From assembly GCA_002077065.1 (NCBI GenBank), contig NAJO01000034.1:124001-188000 (forward strand): 64,000 nt of DNA, read 5' to 3'. Shown here in pieces: positions 42,917-53,900 of the stretch; positions within the stretch are counted from its first letter, which is position 1; every line of letters begins with the position of its first letter. Both the position numbers and the translations under genes were made by a program. Under the pieces are notes generated by a model. It saw only the letters and a list, made by a program, of their open reading frames with translations, was not told the DNA's origin and did not search any database. Origin of the DNA: Cryoendolithus antarcticus (taxonomy: Eukaryota > Ascomycota > Dothideomycetes > Cladosporiales > Cladosporiaceae).

Positions 42917-44536
42917 GGAGACTCGGAGAGAGCTTGAACTGTGAGAGGTGGAAGGTGCTTTGATCTGGTTCGATAGTCTGATGCGTTGAGCAGTTTGTAA
43001 ATATGCACAGTATCCATTCACGTGACGAAGACCCAGACCCACTTAAGAAGAGGGATGCTAGGCGCTCCCGGAACCTACCTTGCGATCGCGATACAGTATC
43101 GTCTTCCATAAAACCCACCCTTGCGCGAGAAAGGAAAATCTGGATGCTTAAAGCCACGATGATTACGCTTCTCATGCATCACGTGTTGCACAAGAGTCGC
43201 TGGAAGTGGTGCTGAAATTGGCCTGTCATTCGATCCGGTCGCCTTTCGGATACCTATGCACACATACACGATACTCGCGTCTGCGCCGTATGCGGCGGTC
43301 GCCTACTGCTAGCACCTTCTACCTCCTTTCACGACGTTGATGGTCGCGACCGCTACTATTGCTGCATGCGATCCACCTGTATAGCCGGCAATCAACACAT
43401 TCTGTGCCCCTTACCGCGATCCCGAGGGACCTCAACTCATGGCACCTTCACGAGAGGCGGAGACAGCGGTCACATCCGAGGATAGATACAATGTAGCTAT
43501 CTAAGCGGATTGTCGTCCTCTTCTGTAGGTACACCATCAGCGGTGTGCGAGGCAATTCACAGCCGTCCGGCAACACAAGACCGATGCGGGAGTATACAAC
43601 AAACTATGACGTTCGACTATCCTCCCTAGGACGCATGCCAAAATTCACAATCCTAATGCCTGAGAACGCCTGGAAGCGAGGGATACGTACATGTCAGCGA
43701 GTAGCACGGATGGACGCGGGCCACACAGATCCTAGGTGTGTGGCAGGGTCAGGCCCGGGGAAGGTAGCCCCCGTTCTCGTGGTGGGGTCAACAAACGACG
43801 GCGATTATCAGCCGCTGCTCTGCCGCTGTGGCTAGTCGTGTTGCTTTGTGGGCATGACAGGCGATCGATCAGTGTGGTACCGACTAGAGTAGAGTGTAGC
43901 ATCCGGAGATAACTCCGTAGTACTTGTATGTGTACAATGTAGCCAGACGCCGCCTGCAGTCCATGGCTACATACTCAGCAAATAGGCTATTAATTTGACG
44001 AAATCGTATGCGAGTATCATTCACAGGAGTCTTGCTGCTGTCAGATTGTAAGCTGCTCCACGGCTCGTCTCAGCACGTGCAGCGTGCTCGACCGTCAATC
44101 TGCCAAAATCATAAGCAGATGTTGTATTGAAGTATCCACTTCAGCCCGCGTATGCATGGAAGCGTACATGTAAGCGTCATCATCATGGTCCACTACATGG
44201 ATCTAGGAAGATCTCCGCAAGTCCGGAGTATTCAGTCTGGGGGATCTTTAGCCCTAGCAAGGATCTGCCAATACTTGGTGCATACATCTGGCACGTCGAT
44301 GCCGTTCTGCCAATGACAACGGCTCGTACCTTGCATGCGAAATCCTCCGACATGCTCACAGGTGGAGTGAGGCGTTTGTGCCTATACCAGAACCTGGGGC
44401 CAATCTTGGAATGACGACACTCAAGAACGCCATTCAGCCTCACGCCTGGGCAAGCCAGATGCCGCTATAGAGCGGTCGAAGGTCTCGAAGTGAGACGGCC
44501 GCTGTTTCATTCCCTTTCCTCCAAACTACCGAAATC
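42917..44536. other. 1.6-kb intergenic region, nothing recognised
   Basis: Overlapping short frames on both strands without domains. A small imperfect palindrome (ccacacagatcctaggtgtgtgg) occurs near 43720-43745. No RNA gene or mobile element was recognised. Confidence 0.4.
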
Positions 44537-45149
44537 ATGTTGGCAGGACTCCTCCTTCAAGCTTTGGCCTTTACAGGCATCGTGACTGCCTCGAAGCCAT
44601 GGGGACGCCCTCAAGGCCCTCATCACAGGCCCGCATGCGAATTGCTCTCCCAGGATGACGCCAATCTTCTCATCAAGCGCTGGACGACAACCTTGACTCA
44701 GACGAACAGCGATCTGGGCAACACTTCGGCAACATGGAACTATCTTCTAGCCGATGAATTCAAGCTCGTTTCCGGTTCCATCCAGACACTCCAGCAGATG
44801 AATGTAAGTCTGACCCTTGCCACCTGAGGAGCTCTAAGCTCTCTACTAATCAGCCCAGGTCAACGGCAACTACGACATCTATGTTGGTAAACAGGTATAC
44901 ATCGCCAACGAGCTCAAATACGGTGCACTCTACGCCGGTGTCCACGACCTTGACATTATCATCGGCTGCAACAGGGTCGTATGGTACTGGCAAGTGGACA
45001 GCGTGTTGGAGGCCAAGATTAAAGTGCGTGGTGTGAACATCTTCTCTCTGAACAACGACCAGAAGATCACGCAACTGGTTGTTGAGAACGATAGCTTGGC
45101 TTTCGCTATCAACTTCGGCGCCAATGTTACTTTCCCGGCTTTTGGCTAG
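44537..45149 (+). CDS. Secreted NTF2-like fold protein
   Basis: Exons 44537-44803 and 44859-45149 with a 55-nt intron, phase 0; 185 residues. Residues 1-19 form a signal peptide (MLAGLLLQALAFTGIVTAS). The mature protein begins with CELLSQDDANLLIKRWTTTL, then WNYLLADEFKLVSGSIQTLQQMN, a pattern seen in secreted fungal proteins with an NTF2/SnoaL-like cone fold. The second exon is strand-rich and ends ITQLVVENDSLAFAIN. Such proteins bind small ligands or are catalytic in some families; nothing here tells which. Potential N-glycosylation sites (NTS, NVT) agree with secretion. Confidence 0.75.
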
Positions 45150-45526
45150 GAGTATGCTGTGATGTGTCAATGGGGCGACATCATTTACGTTGTGTACATA
45201 TATGGTTGCTTACATAGAGCATCGAATCAAAATGGGACGTCATCAGGCGCAATGAAGCATGCCGCCATTCCTTATTTCACTATACGAACCTGGCCCTCCG
45301 CAATTCGAAGCCCTCGAACCACTTGAGAGGAAGAGATGGGGAGACGATGCCGGAAGGCCATCGACGAAGACGAGGCAGAGATTTGTCGGCTGAAGCCCGT
45401 ACTGCGCTGAGCAGCACTTTCATGCGATGGTCTAAAGTCGTGCTGTCCATCTCGTGAAGCTACGCCGATCCATGCTAAACCCAGAACATTGCCTCTCCAT
45501 ATGACGCCTTCGCCACAACTGGCCTA
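45150..45526. other. Convergent intergenic region
   Basis: 377 bases between the 3' ends of the secreted NTF2-like gene and lipoyl synthase. Nothing further was seen. Confidence 0.5.
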
Positions 45527-46780
45527 CTAGGACTCGGCTCGAGCCATCGAGCCAAGGTCGATGTTCCTCCCAGCCTGCGCAGCTACGAGTTCCTCTCGCT
45601 TGAGGCTACTCCTCTTCTTCAACACATTCTCGATAAACGCCTCCCCAGCCTTATAACTACTCCTCACCAGCGGCCCAGATGCACAGTACAAGAACCCCAT
45701 CTCCAACGCCCTTTGCCGCCAAAGCTCAAACACCTCCGGCGTGACATACTCCTCGACCTTCATGTGCCGTTTTGTGGGCCGCATGTACTGTCCGAACGTA
45801 ACGACGTCGACGTTCGCTGCTCGGAGCTGGCGCAGCGTGTCGTGAAGTTGGGCTTCCGTCTCGCCGAGTCCAAGCATGATGGATGTTTTCGTTATGAGGT
45901 CTGGCCGGGCTTCTTTGGCTGTGCGGAGCACGGCTATGCTTTGAGGAAAGGTCGCGCGGCGGTCGCGCACGAAGGGTGTGAGTTCGGGTGTAGTCTCGAC
46001 ATTGTGGGCGTAGACATCCAATCCACTCTGCGCAACCAACTTCACCTGTTCCAGGTCCCCAAAGAAGTCTCCCGTAAGCGCTTCCACAAGCATGGCAGGC
46101 GCCTTCTGCTTGATCTTCATGATCGTCTCCGCGAAATGCCTCGATCCTCCATCCGCCAGATCATCCCGGTCCACGCTCGTCAGCACCACGTAGCCCAGTC
46201 CCCATCTCGACAACGCCTCAGCAGTGTTCTCCGGCTCATGCACGTCCAGAGGAGGCGGCGTCCGACTTGTCTTCACAGAGCAGAATCTACAGCCTCTTGT
46301 ACACGTATCTCCCATCAACATGATCGTCGCCGTAGCAGCGCTCTTCTTGTCCCCGCCCCAGCAATCCGAGATATTCGGACATCGCGCTTCCTCACAGACT
46401 GTATGCAGCCCCAATCCCCGCAGGTCAGATTTGATCCGCTTATAATTCTCATTCGTCGGTATCGGCGTCTTCAACCAGCTCGGCAAGCGCGTGTGTTCTC
46501 GCTTCCTTCCCTTCGGCCCAACTTGCACTGTCCGCAACTCCAGGGACTCGGCTTCGCTCAGTATCTCGTCTAGGGACTCGTCTGGACGGCCGCCTAAGAA
46601 ATCTGAGAATGATGGTCCAGCATTTACGCGGTCTGAGAAGGCTGTTTGCGGGCGTGATGCTGGGGTGGGGGCTTCGGAGGTTGTGGTGGCGAGACGGCGT
46701 TTCTGGGGGAGGAGGGAGGGGCGGACTTCGAAGAGGGCGGGGGTGAGGAGGCGGCGGCAGGTAGGTCGGAGGACGGCCAT
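45527..46780 (-). CDS. LIP5: Lipoyl synthase, mitochondrial
   Basis: A single exon of 417 codons. The presequence is Arg-rich ([28 protein letters not shown]). The two iron-sulfur cluster motifs are intact: [13 protein letters not shown] (C-x4-C-x5-C) for the auxiliary cluster and CTRGCRFC (C-x3-C-x2-C) for the radical-SAM cluster. The C-terminal serine motif RSSY (in [12 protein letters not shown]), which ligates the auxiliary cluster, is also present. The enzyme inserts two sulfur atoms into octanoyl groups on lipoyl-domain proteins such as the E2 subunits of pyruvate and 2-oxoglutarate dehydrogenase and GcvH in the mitochondrial matrix. Length matches the family. Confidence 0.96.
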   Translation of the reverse strand: MAVLRPTCRRLLTPALFEVRPSLLPQKRRLATTTSEAPTPASRPQTAFSDRVNAGPSFSDFLGGRPDESLDEILSEAESLELRTVQVGPKGRKREHTRLPSWLKTPIPTNENYKRIKSDLRGLGLHTVCEEARCPNISDCWGGDKKSAATATIMLMGDTCTRGCRFCSVKTSRTPPPLDVHEPENTAEALSRWGLGYVVLTSVDRDDLADGGSRHFAETIMKIKQKAPAMLVEALTGDFFGDLEQVKLVAQSGLDVYAHNVETTPELTPFVRDRRATFPQSIAVLRTAKEARPDLITKTSIMLGLGETEAQLHDTLRQLRAANVDVVTFGQYMRPTKRHMKVEEYVTPEVFELWRQRALEMGFLYCASGPLVRSSYKAGEAFIENVLKKRSSLKREELVAAQAGRNIDLGSMARAES

Positions 46781-48379
46781 CGTGAGGATGTGCGATGAGG
46801 GATGGTGGTGAGTGAGTGCTGGCAGAGAGATGTGACAATCTTTGGTTCGAGTCGTTGGGCGGCTTAGTCACCGCATAAGCCGACAATGGCCGACTTCGTT
46901 TCGCTCATTCCTTTACTATCTCCCTTCTCTATGTAGTCCAAATCATCCTGCGAGCAACATCTATGGAGCTACAGTGTCGGAGGTGGACTCACTCGTTGTC
47001 GTGCCATAGCGAGATTGACTCGCCGCGAGGAAGAGCAGGGTCCCCTAACACGATACGAGTGAGATAAGGCTTACAGTGACTTTCCTCTTCGACAAGCGTG
47101 CACTGAATCCATCACGCTATCTCAGGTCAGAACTGTGGTAGCATAAGGAGAGTATCGCCTTCATATCTCCTTGCCAGCATCTTCACTTAGCATTGCGTGT
47201 TACCCTCCATTACCTGCCAGCAGCTCACTCCAAAGGCGATCACTGGCCGCCAACTGAGTATTGGGCGTCGTCGGTCGCGCCAGTTGCACACCAGACCAGT
47301 CCGTCTCATTCTCTATCGTCATCGCTTTCGACATCGATACATCTGTAGCTGGACATCCTCACCAGGTGACAGACTTCGGTCTCGTGTTGGTAAGCTAACC
47401 TCTTCGAACACATGTGAGATCTCTCCTGAGGTTCAGATGCGCCCTCTCGATCTCCGCCATAACGCTACACGACTGCCTTGCATCAACATGCGATGCTCGA
47501 GCGCCCTCGAGCATTTACGGGAGGACGCGGTAGAGCGTCTTAGATGCCTCGGTAGGTCCTCCGTTGTCTGGTATTGCCTGCTCCGTGGAAGTGGTGCACG
47601 GTGGCATCTGATAGGAAGGTGGAGACGATCTTATCGACGCTGAACCCCTCGAATAGCGACTTGAAGCAGTTGACGAGTCGATGGCAGCACTGCGAAATGC
47701 TGCTGGAAGTGAGGATGAGCTTGTTCGTGCGAGCTGAAGACGGAATGTTGGCGATGCTTGAGCCATTTCTGCGGAGCAACGGGACAGTGGCAACGGAGAA
47801 GCGTCGATGTCAGGAGGAGATGGCCTAACGAAAGAGGAAGGAAACCGATACTTACAACCCATTGCTTACCTCTCGGTCTGGTATGAGATCCGGCAATCAT
47901 GAAGCATCTGTTTAGTGATATGCCCTCGGCGCCGACAAACGAGTGCAGCGCGAGCTCGCCCGACACAGCCAGGCGTGACAGTTCGCGCCTTTTCACGCGA
48001 CATACTATAAGCTTGACTGTCGATGCTCTATCATACTACAGGTGCGCTGAGGTAATCTTCGAAATGTAATGGCTGTCGTGCACTCAGTACAATGTGAGTC
48101 CGGCGCAGGGAGATGGCTTGACGTTGCCTGTCGATATAGTTGGTCGGTACTCGCCCAATTTTTGAAGCTGAGCGTGATGTTGGCGAAGTGTTGACAGTAT
48201 AATGCGTTGGTCGGCTCGCGACTCGATGTCAAACATGTTCAGATCACGCTTCACACGGCTGAAGCCTGACTAAGCTCAGCAACCCACACCCACACCCCCA
48301 CCACGCTGTCGAGGACGTGGACATCTCACCTTGGATCACACTTGTATATATGATACGGCCGAGCAGATCAATTCATGCG
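46781..48379. other. 1.6-kb intergenic region, nothing recognised
   Basis: Contains the promoters of lipoyl synthase and the molybdopterin synthase gene. Overlapping frames on both strands at 47515-47996 lack domains and splice patterns. Confidence 0.4.
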
Positions 48380-49063
48380 ATGGCCAGCTCCTTCCCGACA
48401 ACCGCCCGGTTTGCCGGCGAACAAGCCCTCACCGACTCTAGCATTCACGTCTCTCTGACGTACGATCCGCTCGTTTCGCAGTCGATATTAGATCTTGTCA
48501 AGTCGCCATCTGCAGGCGCCATAGTCCTTTTCGCAGGTACCGCTCCCCTTTCTGGGATGTGTACTTCGCACTCTAACGACCAGTAGAAAGCTAAGTACCC
48601 TTCTCTGTTTCCTACAGGCACAACACGGGCCACTTTCCTCGATCGACCGATCACTCATCTCGCATACTCTGCTTATGTTCCTCTTGCTTTGCGCACTCTA
48701 CTCTCTATAGCTCGATCTATAAAGAGCGCCCACAACCTGGTCGCCATCGCCATCACGCATCGCCTCGGCGTGGTGCCAATTGGCGAGGAGTCGGTGCTGG
48801 TTGCTGTGAGCTCGCCGCATCGTAAGGCTGCTTGGCTTGCCGGGGAAGACTGTCTGGAGAAAGTCAAAGAGAGGGTTGAGATCTGGAAGGAGGAATGGTT
48901 TGAGGACGGTGGGGTGTGGCGGGCGAACAGAGATGGAGCTGCTGGTGTGAAAGTTGCGGACACGCAAGAGAGGACGAGTGAAGAGGTGGCGGGAGAATGT
49001 GCCATGAAACAGGGCGCGGATCCAGATGGAGATGGGATAAAGAGTGATGGCACGAAGACTTAA
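48380..49063 (+). CDS. cnxH: Molybdopterin synthase large (catalytic) subunit
   Basis: Exons 48380-48536 and 48618-49063 with an 81-nt intron; 200 residues. The MoaE/MOCS2B pattern is clear: GAIVLFAG joined to TTRATF across the intron, LAYSAYVPLALRTLLSIA, ITHRLGVVPIGEESVLVAVS with SPHRKAAW, and KERVEIWKEEW at the end of the domain. The subunit transfers sulfur from the small subunit onto precursor Z to make molybdopterin, needed by nitrate reductase and other molybdoenzymes. The C-terminal 40 residues are an acidic extension. The family motif RDxF reads RATF here. The small subunit is not in the window. The 3' end is only 44 bp from the convergent ELP6 gene. Confidence 0.9.
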
Positions 49064-49107
49064 GCAGTCGACTTGACGCCTGCATAATGCCCAGATCGGC
49101 CTAGCGA

Positions 49108-49971
49108 TCATTCCACAATCTTGACTGAACCGTCTCGCCCTATGAGGTACCTCCATTGCCCCTCTTTCAGCTCTTCTGCGAGTTGCTGCTCACCATTTCC
49201 ATCATCACCGCCATCATCCCATCCGCCTCCCTTCGTGATCCTCAGCACCCCACTCACGTCCCTCGCTGCTCCAGTGTCCAGCTCTCGACAGCCTAGGACA
49301 AGCCGTGCGAGATGTACCTGCTGCATCGTGAAGCCAGCATGTGCGGTCTCCAGCGGTGTTGGTACGTGATCAGCGTTCGGGGTGGCCGCGCTCACATACG
49401 GAAGATCCGAGGGTAGAGCGAGGATAGTACTGTGCATTCGCTCATGGTCGCGTAGCGCAAGTAGCATGCGGTTGAGGTCTGAAGAGATGGTCTCTGGTGC
49501 GAGGGAGAAGAGCAAGGTCGGCGTATCGAGGATTAGGAGAACTTTTCGATCAGCACTTGCTGAACCTATGGCTTGAAAGATCCTCTTTTGAGTCTCTGCC
49601 AGTACGGAGCTCTGAGGCGGAGTAGGAGCATCGGAGAGGCAATCGAGGAACGTGAAATTTGAAGATGACCGGAAAGCGTCTATGCCCTACCTGTTCTCAG
49701 TGACTTACCATAATTTGATTGCCTATGCCGGTCAACATACTGTCGCACGCTGGATCTCGCCTCTCCAGAAGCTTGTGTCATGTAGCCAGCTGACGAGCAC
49801 TACGCTGCCGGGGAAATCATCTGATTGTAATGCTGCGCCGATGAATCTTGCAGTGAGCCAGTTGCAGGTACAGCTTAGTGTGCTGGTGAGGAGCGTGAGA
49901 GTATCTGCCGGCGGAACAGCGAGGTACGGGAGGAACAACGCTGGCGTGCGGTTACGATGAGATGCGCTCAT
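49108..49971 (-). CDS. ELP6: Elongator complex subunit 6
   Basis: Two exons, complement of 49741-49971 and 49108-49686, with a 54-nt intron; 269 residues. The start (RTPALFLPYLAVPPADTLTLLT) and VVLVSWLHDTSFWR are the ELP6 pattern; the second exon continues GIDAFRSSSNFTFLDCLSD, then KVLLILDTPTLLFSL. ELP4, ELP5 and ELP6 form a RecA-like hexameric ring that joins Elongator in wobble-uridine modification of tRNA. The acceptor ggtag at 49687-49691 was chosen because it gives the expected Gly-Ile-Asp. A second AG five bases upstream does not fit the frame. The gene overlaps no neighbour but is tail to tail with molybdopterin synthase. Confidence 0.85.
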
Positions 49972-50989
49972 TTCGAGGCGTTACTCAAAGAGCTTGACCG
50001 CGCAGGGATTGTTGATTTACCGTGTTCTCATCGAGCCTAGAAAGTTGAAGCTGGGCGAGGCTCGGAGCGTGGGATGGAGATGAGATAAGGCAGCGGGCCG
50101 TCGACGGCGGATCATCAGCCGAGCGGAAGAAACGTGGTCACACGATTGTGGGGTCGATGTCTGAGATCTTGGAGTTGAGACCTGAGAGGGACCTGGATCA
50201 CGTCCTTACGAGTGTCGCGCATGCAGATAAAGCATAGGTCTCTCATAGACAATAGCCGTCGCTGGCACTCCACAGGCGATGTAGCGGTTTCCGCCTTATT
50301 CAGTGCGCGCCCGCTCGCCGGACTCCCCTCCTGGGAACAATCGTGCCCATGCTTGTAGGCGTCCTCAGGCGTGCCGCAGCTGATGGTTTACAGGCGTATA
50401 CGATGTACGTGAGGCAAAGGCATCTCATGCTGGGATGGCACTTGGTGCGCTGGCTCATCGGCTACACGACGTCGAGTGCAGCCCCCGTCACGCGCTCGGC
50501 TGAATGCTCAACATATCCTATCGTCAGCACCCCATCACGAGCTGACTGACTGACGAGTTGGGGCGCACCGCCAATATCGTAATCGCAGCATTGTGAATGG
50601 CGCGGATAATAAGCCCCGGAGCTCGACCGCACATCCGCGAGCATGTCATCTGTGCGGACTGTGCACGCAGCCCCTGCCGTGATCCGATGGCTTGGGCTGC
50701 TTCCAGATTGCGTGCCGTTGCCCGCGTCCTCGGCCACTTTCCGAAGGGTAACGCCGTGCATTGCATGCTGGAACGCTTGGTAACACTGTGTGTGGTCTTA
50801 CTTGTGCGACGACGTGCTCCCGTTCTCCATTCATTCACCACTGCCTGCTTGTCTTGACAATAATGACTCCGGCACAATTTCGAGATCTTCACCGTGAGGT
50901 GATTGTCGTTCCCGCCAGGTGAATTGCCAAGGAGACTACAGCAGTGGTCATGGTCCACTGCGCACAACCCATGTGGCAGCAGCGGTGCC
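49972..50989. other. Intergenic and promoter region
   Basis: About 1 kb upstream of both ELP6 and SRB8. The frame of SRB8 is open upstream of its first ATG from about 50903, but without an in-frame ATG. Other frames are short, with no domains. Confidence 0.45.
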
Positions 50990-53900
50990 ATGTTGACTCG
51001 ACCTCCCGTGAGCAGCACAAGTCGGCCGCCTTTGCCGACGCGCTCCGTGACTATCGGGCAGCAATATCCACATACACAGCAACTGCGAAGGCCTGCACTG
51101 CCCTCGCGTCTGAGCAGTGTCCGCTCAGCCTCGGGACCCAGTCAGCATGTCAATCTTGACCAGTATGATAGTGCGTGGCGGAATGAGGTGGCAAGGAAAG
51201 ACAATGCATCGTTAGGACACGTCGAGTCTAGCGATGATGGCGCAGAGGAAGGCCGACCTCGGAAAAAAGCAAAAATAGAGCCGGAAGAGATCATGGTGTC
51301 GAGTCCTGTGAACCTGGACGATGAAGCTCAGGATATAACACCAGACGAGGCGCATGTACTCCAGCCGGGTGATCCGATGCCACTACCTCCTCGACCGCAG
51401 CCACCACCACGAAAATCTACCCCTAAGAATCAACTAAACCACGACCCGCTACGCAAAGCTACTGGTCTACAGCCACCACCCATTGCTACTCGTCTGCCGG
51501 CGCCAAAGAGTATTGCCGACTTCTCACCATGGTCTGGCACTCACCCAGAAGACGTGCTCAATGAAACGATCATCAAGGGAGGCTACTATGACAAACCCCC
51601 GAATCCGTCGCAGAACGAGACGAACTCTGCCCGGCATAGCATCTGGCCGAACCTAAGCCAGAAGAACAATGTGGCACTCCATACACTGTCCCACCTCTTC
51701 ACGCAGGTGCTCGAGAAGCGTGCAGCGATGGGCCGGATCACTGCGCCCAGTAGCTTCAAGCCTCCACCACGAGTCACTGTGACAGACACGAAACGCGAGG
51801 CATGGTTGAAAGATCTGGCAAATCTGGCAATCCCGCTCAGGAGGCAAAGTAGAACTATACCTCATGGGATCAGGGGCAAGGGTTTGCTGGAACAGTGCTT
51901 GGCGAAGGAGATACCATTGACAAGAGCAATCTGGCTGGCGAAGTGCGTGGGTGCGAATGAGCTTAGAGCGTTCAGACGAAAGGGCGTTAGTGGCGTCGCT
52001 GGAGCTCAGGGCGAGGCGAAGTGGTTGAGAGACTGGACTGTGGGTGTGCAGCAGTTCTTCGAAGGTGTCGTGGCGGAGTGTGGAAAGGAAGACTGGAGGG
52101 AGAAGATCGATTATGCTATCAAGCTTACTTCGTCGCTGTACACAGAAGGACTGGTGGAGAAGGAAAAGTATCTGGATTGGGTTGTGAGAATGTTCGGATC
52201 TGCGGAAGAGAAGAACCTGCCACTCTGGGCCATAATGGTACAGATATACTGGAAGGAACTACTCAAGTCGGGATGCCGAGGTCGCAAATTGGCTACCGCG
52301 ATCTTAGAGCATCTGCATGGAATGGAGGCGCAGACCTCGACAGCGTATGTGGCTTTGAAGGAAAGACTACGGAAGCTCATCGCGATCCTGGCAGTCACCG
52401 AACAAGGCTGTCTGGTCGTTCCAGCAACGTGGGAGAAGTACAAGCATCTGCTCTCTTCAGTAGAGAGAGCTTTGCCTGTGCACTTACGGGATGCTGTCAC
52501 CAGCGTCATAGAACGCAATGAGCGACTTGCGGCACCCATGACCCGCACTTCTAGGAACACCAGGAGCCCGATGTTGCGTCTCGTAGATCTTTTGGACGGT
52601 GTCGACCTGAGCCTTAACATTGTCAAGCTCGCGTCGCAATGCCTGGCATTACTGCCCGATATCAAAGGCCTGGTATCCGGAATCCTGAGTTGGAGCAGCA
52701 CATCCTTCCGCAGCGGAGATGCACGGGTGTATATTGCCGCTGGCGTCCTCGAGCAACTGTACAAAGCTGGCTACGACATTGACAACGCCATCTCGGCGTA
52801 CCTGCAGACCGATGCTGAGTTAACGCCAGCGGAGACGAAGAATGTGGGGCTTGTCATCGCTCACCTAGTACACCGAGATTGCTTCGCTGTGGGCATTTAC
52901 TTGCAGTGGCTCATTGTTAATGGCGTCGCTTCGAGTCGGTCATCTCCGAGCCCGGCGGCTCTTGTTCTCACGGCACTTCCGCACGAGAAGATCCCACGAC
53001 ATCTAGCGAGCCTCCGTGATGCTTTGCTCGCGCGCAGCGGTTTGGTAGCGCATGAGTCAGCTGCCATCAGCAACGTGTACGACGGCATCGACCTAGACTC
53101 GCAGGAAGGAAGCACGAAGTACATTGACCGAAGTGGTAAGCTGCAATCATTATCAATGTCCGCACGATCTACGCTTTCGACCGCACTAGTGCAGCGTATT
53201 GCATCACAAGCGAAGGACGATGGTGTCACCAATGCAAACTTCTGCCTCCTTCGCGATGTCTTCGAGCAGGCCTGCCAACATCTCGCTATTTCAGCACTCA
53301 TCGGAGCTACGACAGCGACCGACGATTTCGCCGCTTTGGCTTCCGCCACTGACACGCTGGCGACCCACGCACTCGCCTTAGCAGCCCTTGGGCAACTCAG
53401 CCCATTGTTTCATGCGCTGTACAACCAGCACGTCCAGCTTCGCACGCATCGAGAATTCGACCGCACGTTTCTTCTAGCACTCCTTCGCCTTGCCGTGCGG
53501 CTGCCGGGTCTTGATCCCAGTGTTGCAACCTTACTGAAGAACGATCTCGTTCTGTGTGACCAACGCTCCAGCGCTGCCGCTTGTTCGCCTGCGAGCGATA
53601 ACCTCGTGAGCATTATCGCAGAGCGACTGGACAGTGATGATCAGATCGACGCGGTCTTTGCAAGTGGCAATACGATGGACGAAGCTACATTCAACAGGGT
53701 CTTCCTGAGAGTCATGGCGAGGGCAGATGGAGTTGAAAATGGTGGGAAGACCGCTCAGAGCCGACTATGTGGATGGGTGGAGCAGCTGAGAGTCATAGAT
53801 GCGCCAGAGCTCGAGAAGGTGGGCAAGGAGTATGTTACTTCGGTCATGAGCAAAAGCGACGGCTTGGTAGCAATCTCAGCAGGCGTGGTGGCATTATTGG

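Noticed and set aside
45713..46573. 286-codon plus-strand frame
   Set aside because: It is antisense to lipoyl synthase and Arg/His-rich as expected of a shadow; no domain.
52111..52764. 217-codon minus-strand frame
   Set aside because: It is antisense inside SRB8, with Ser/Arg-rich composition and no family pattern.
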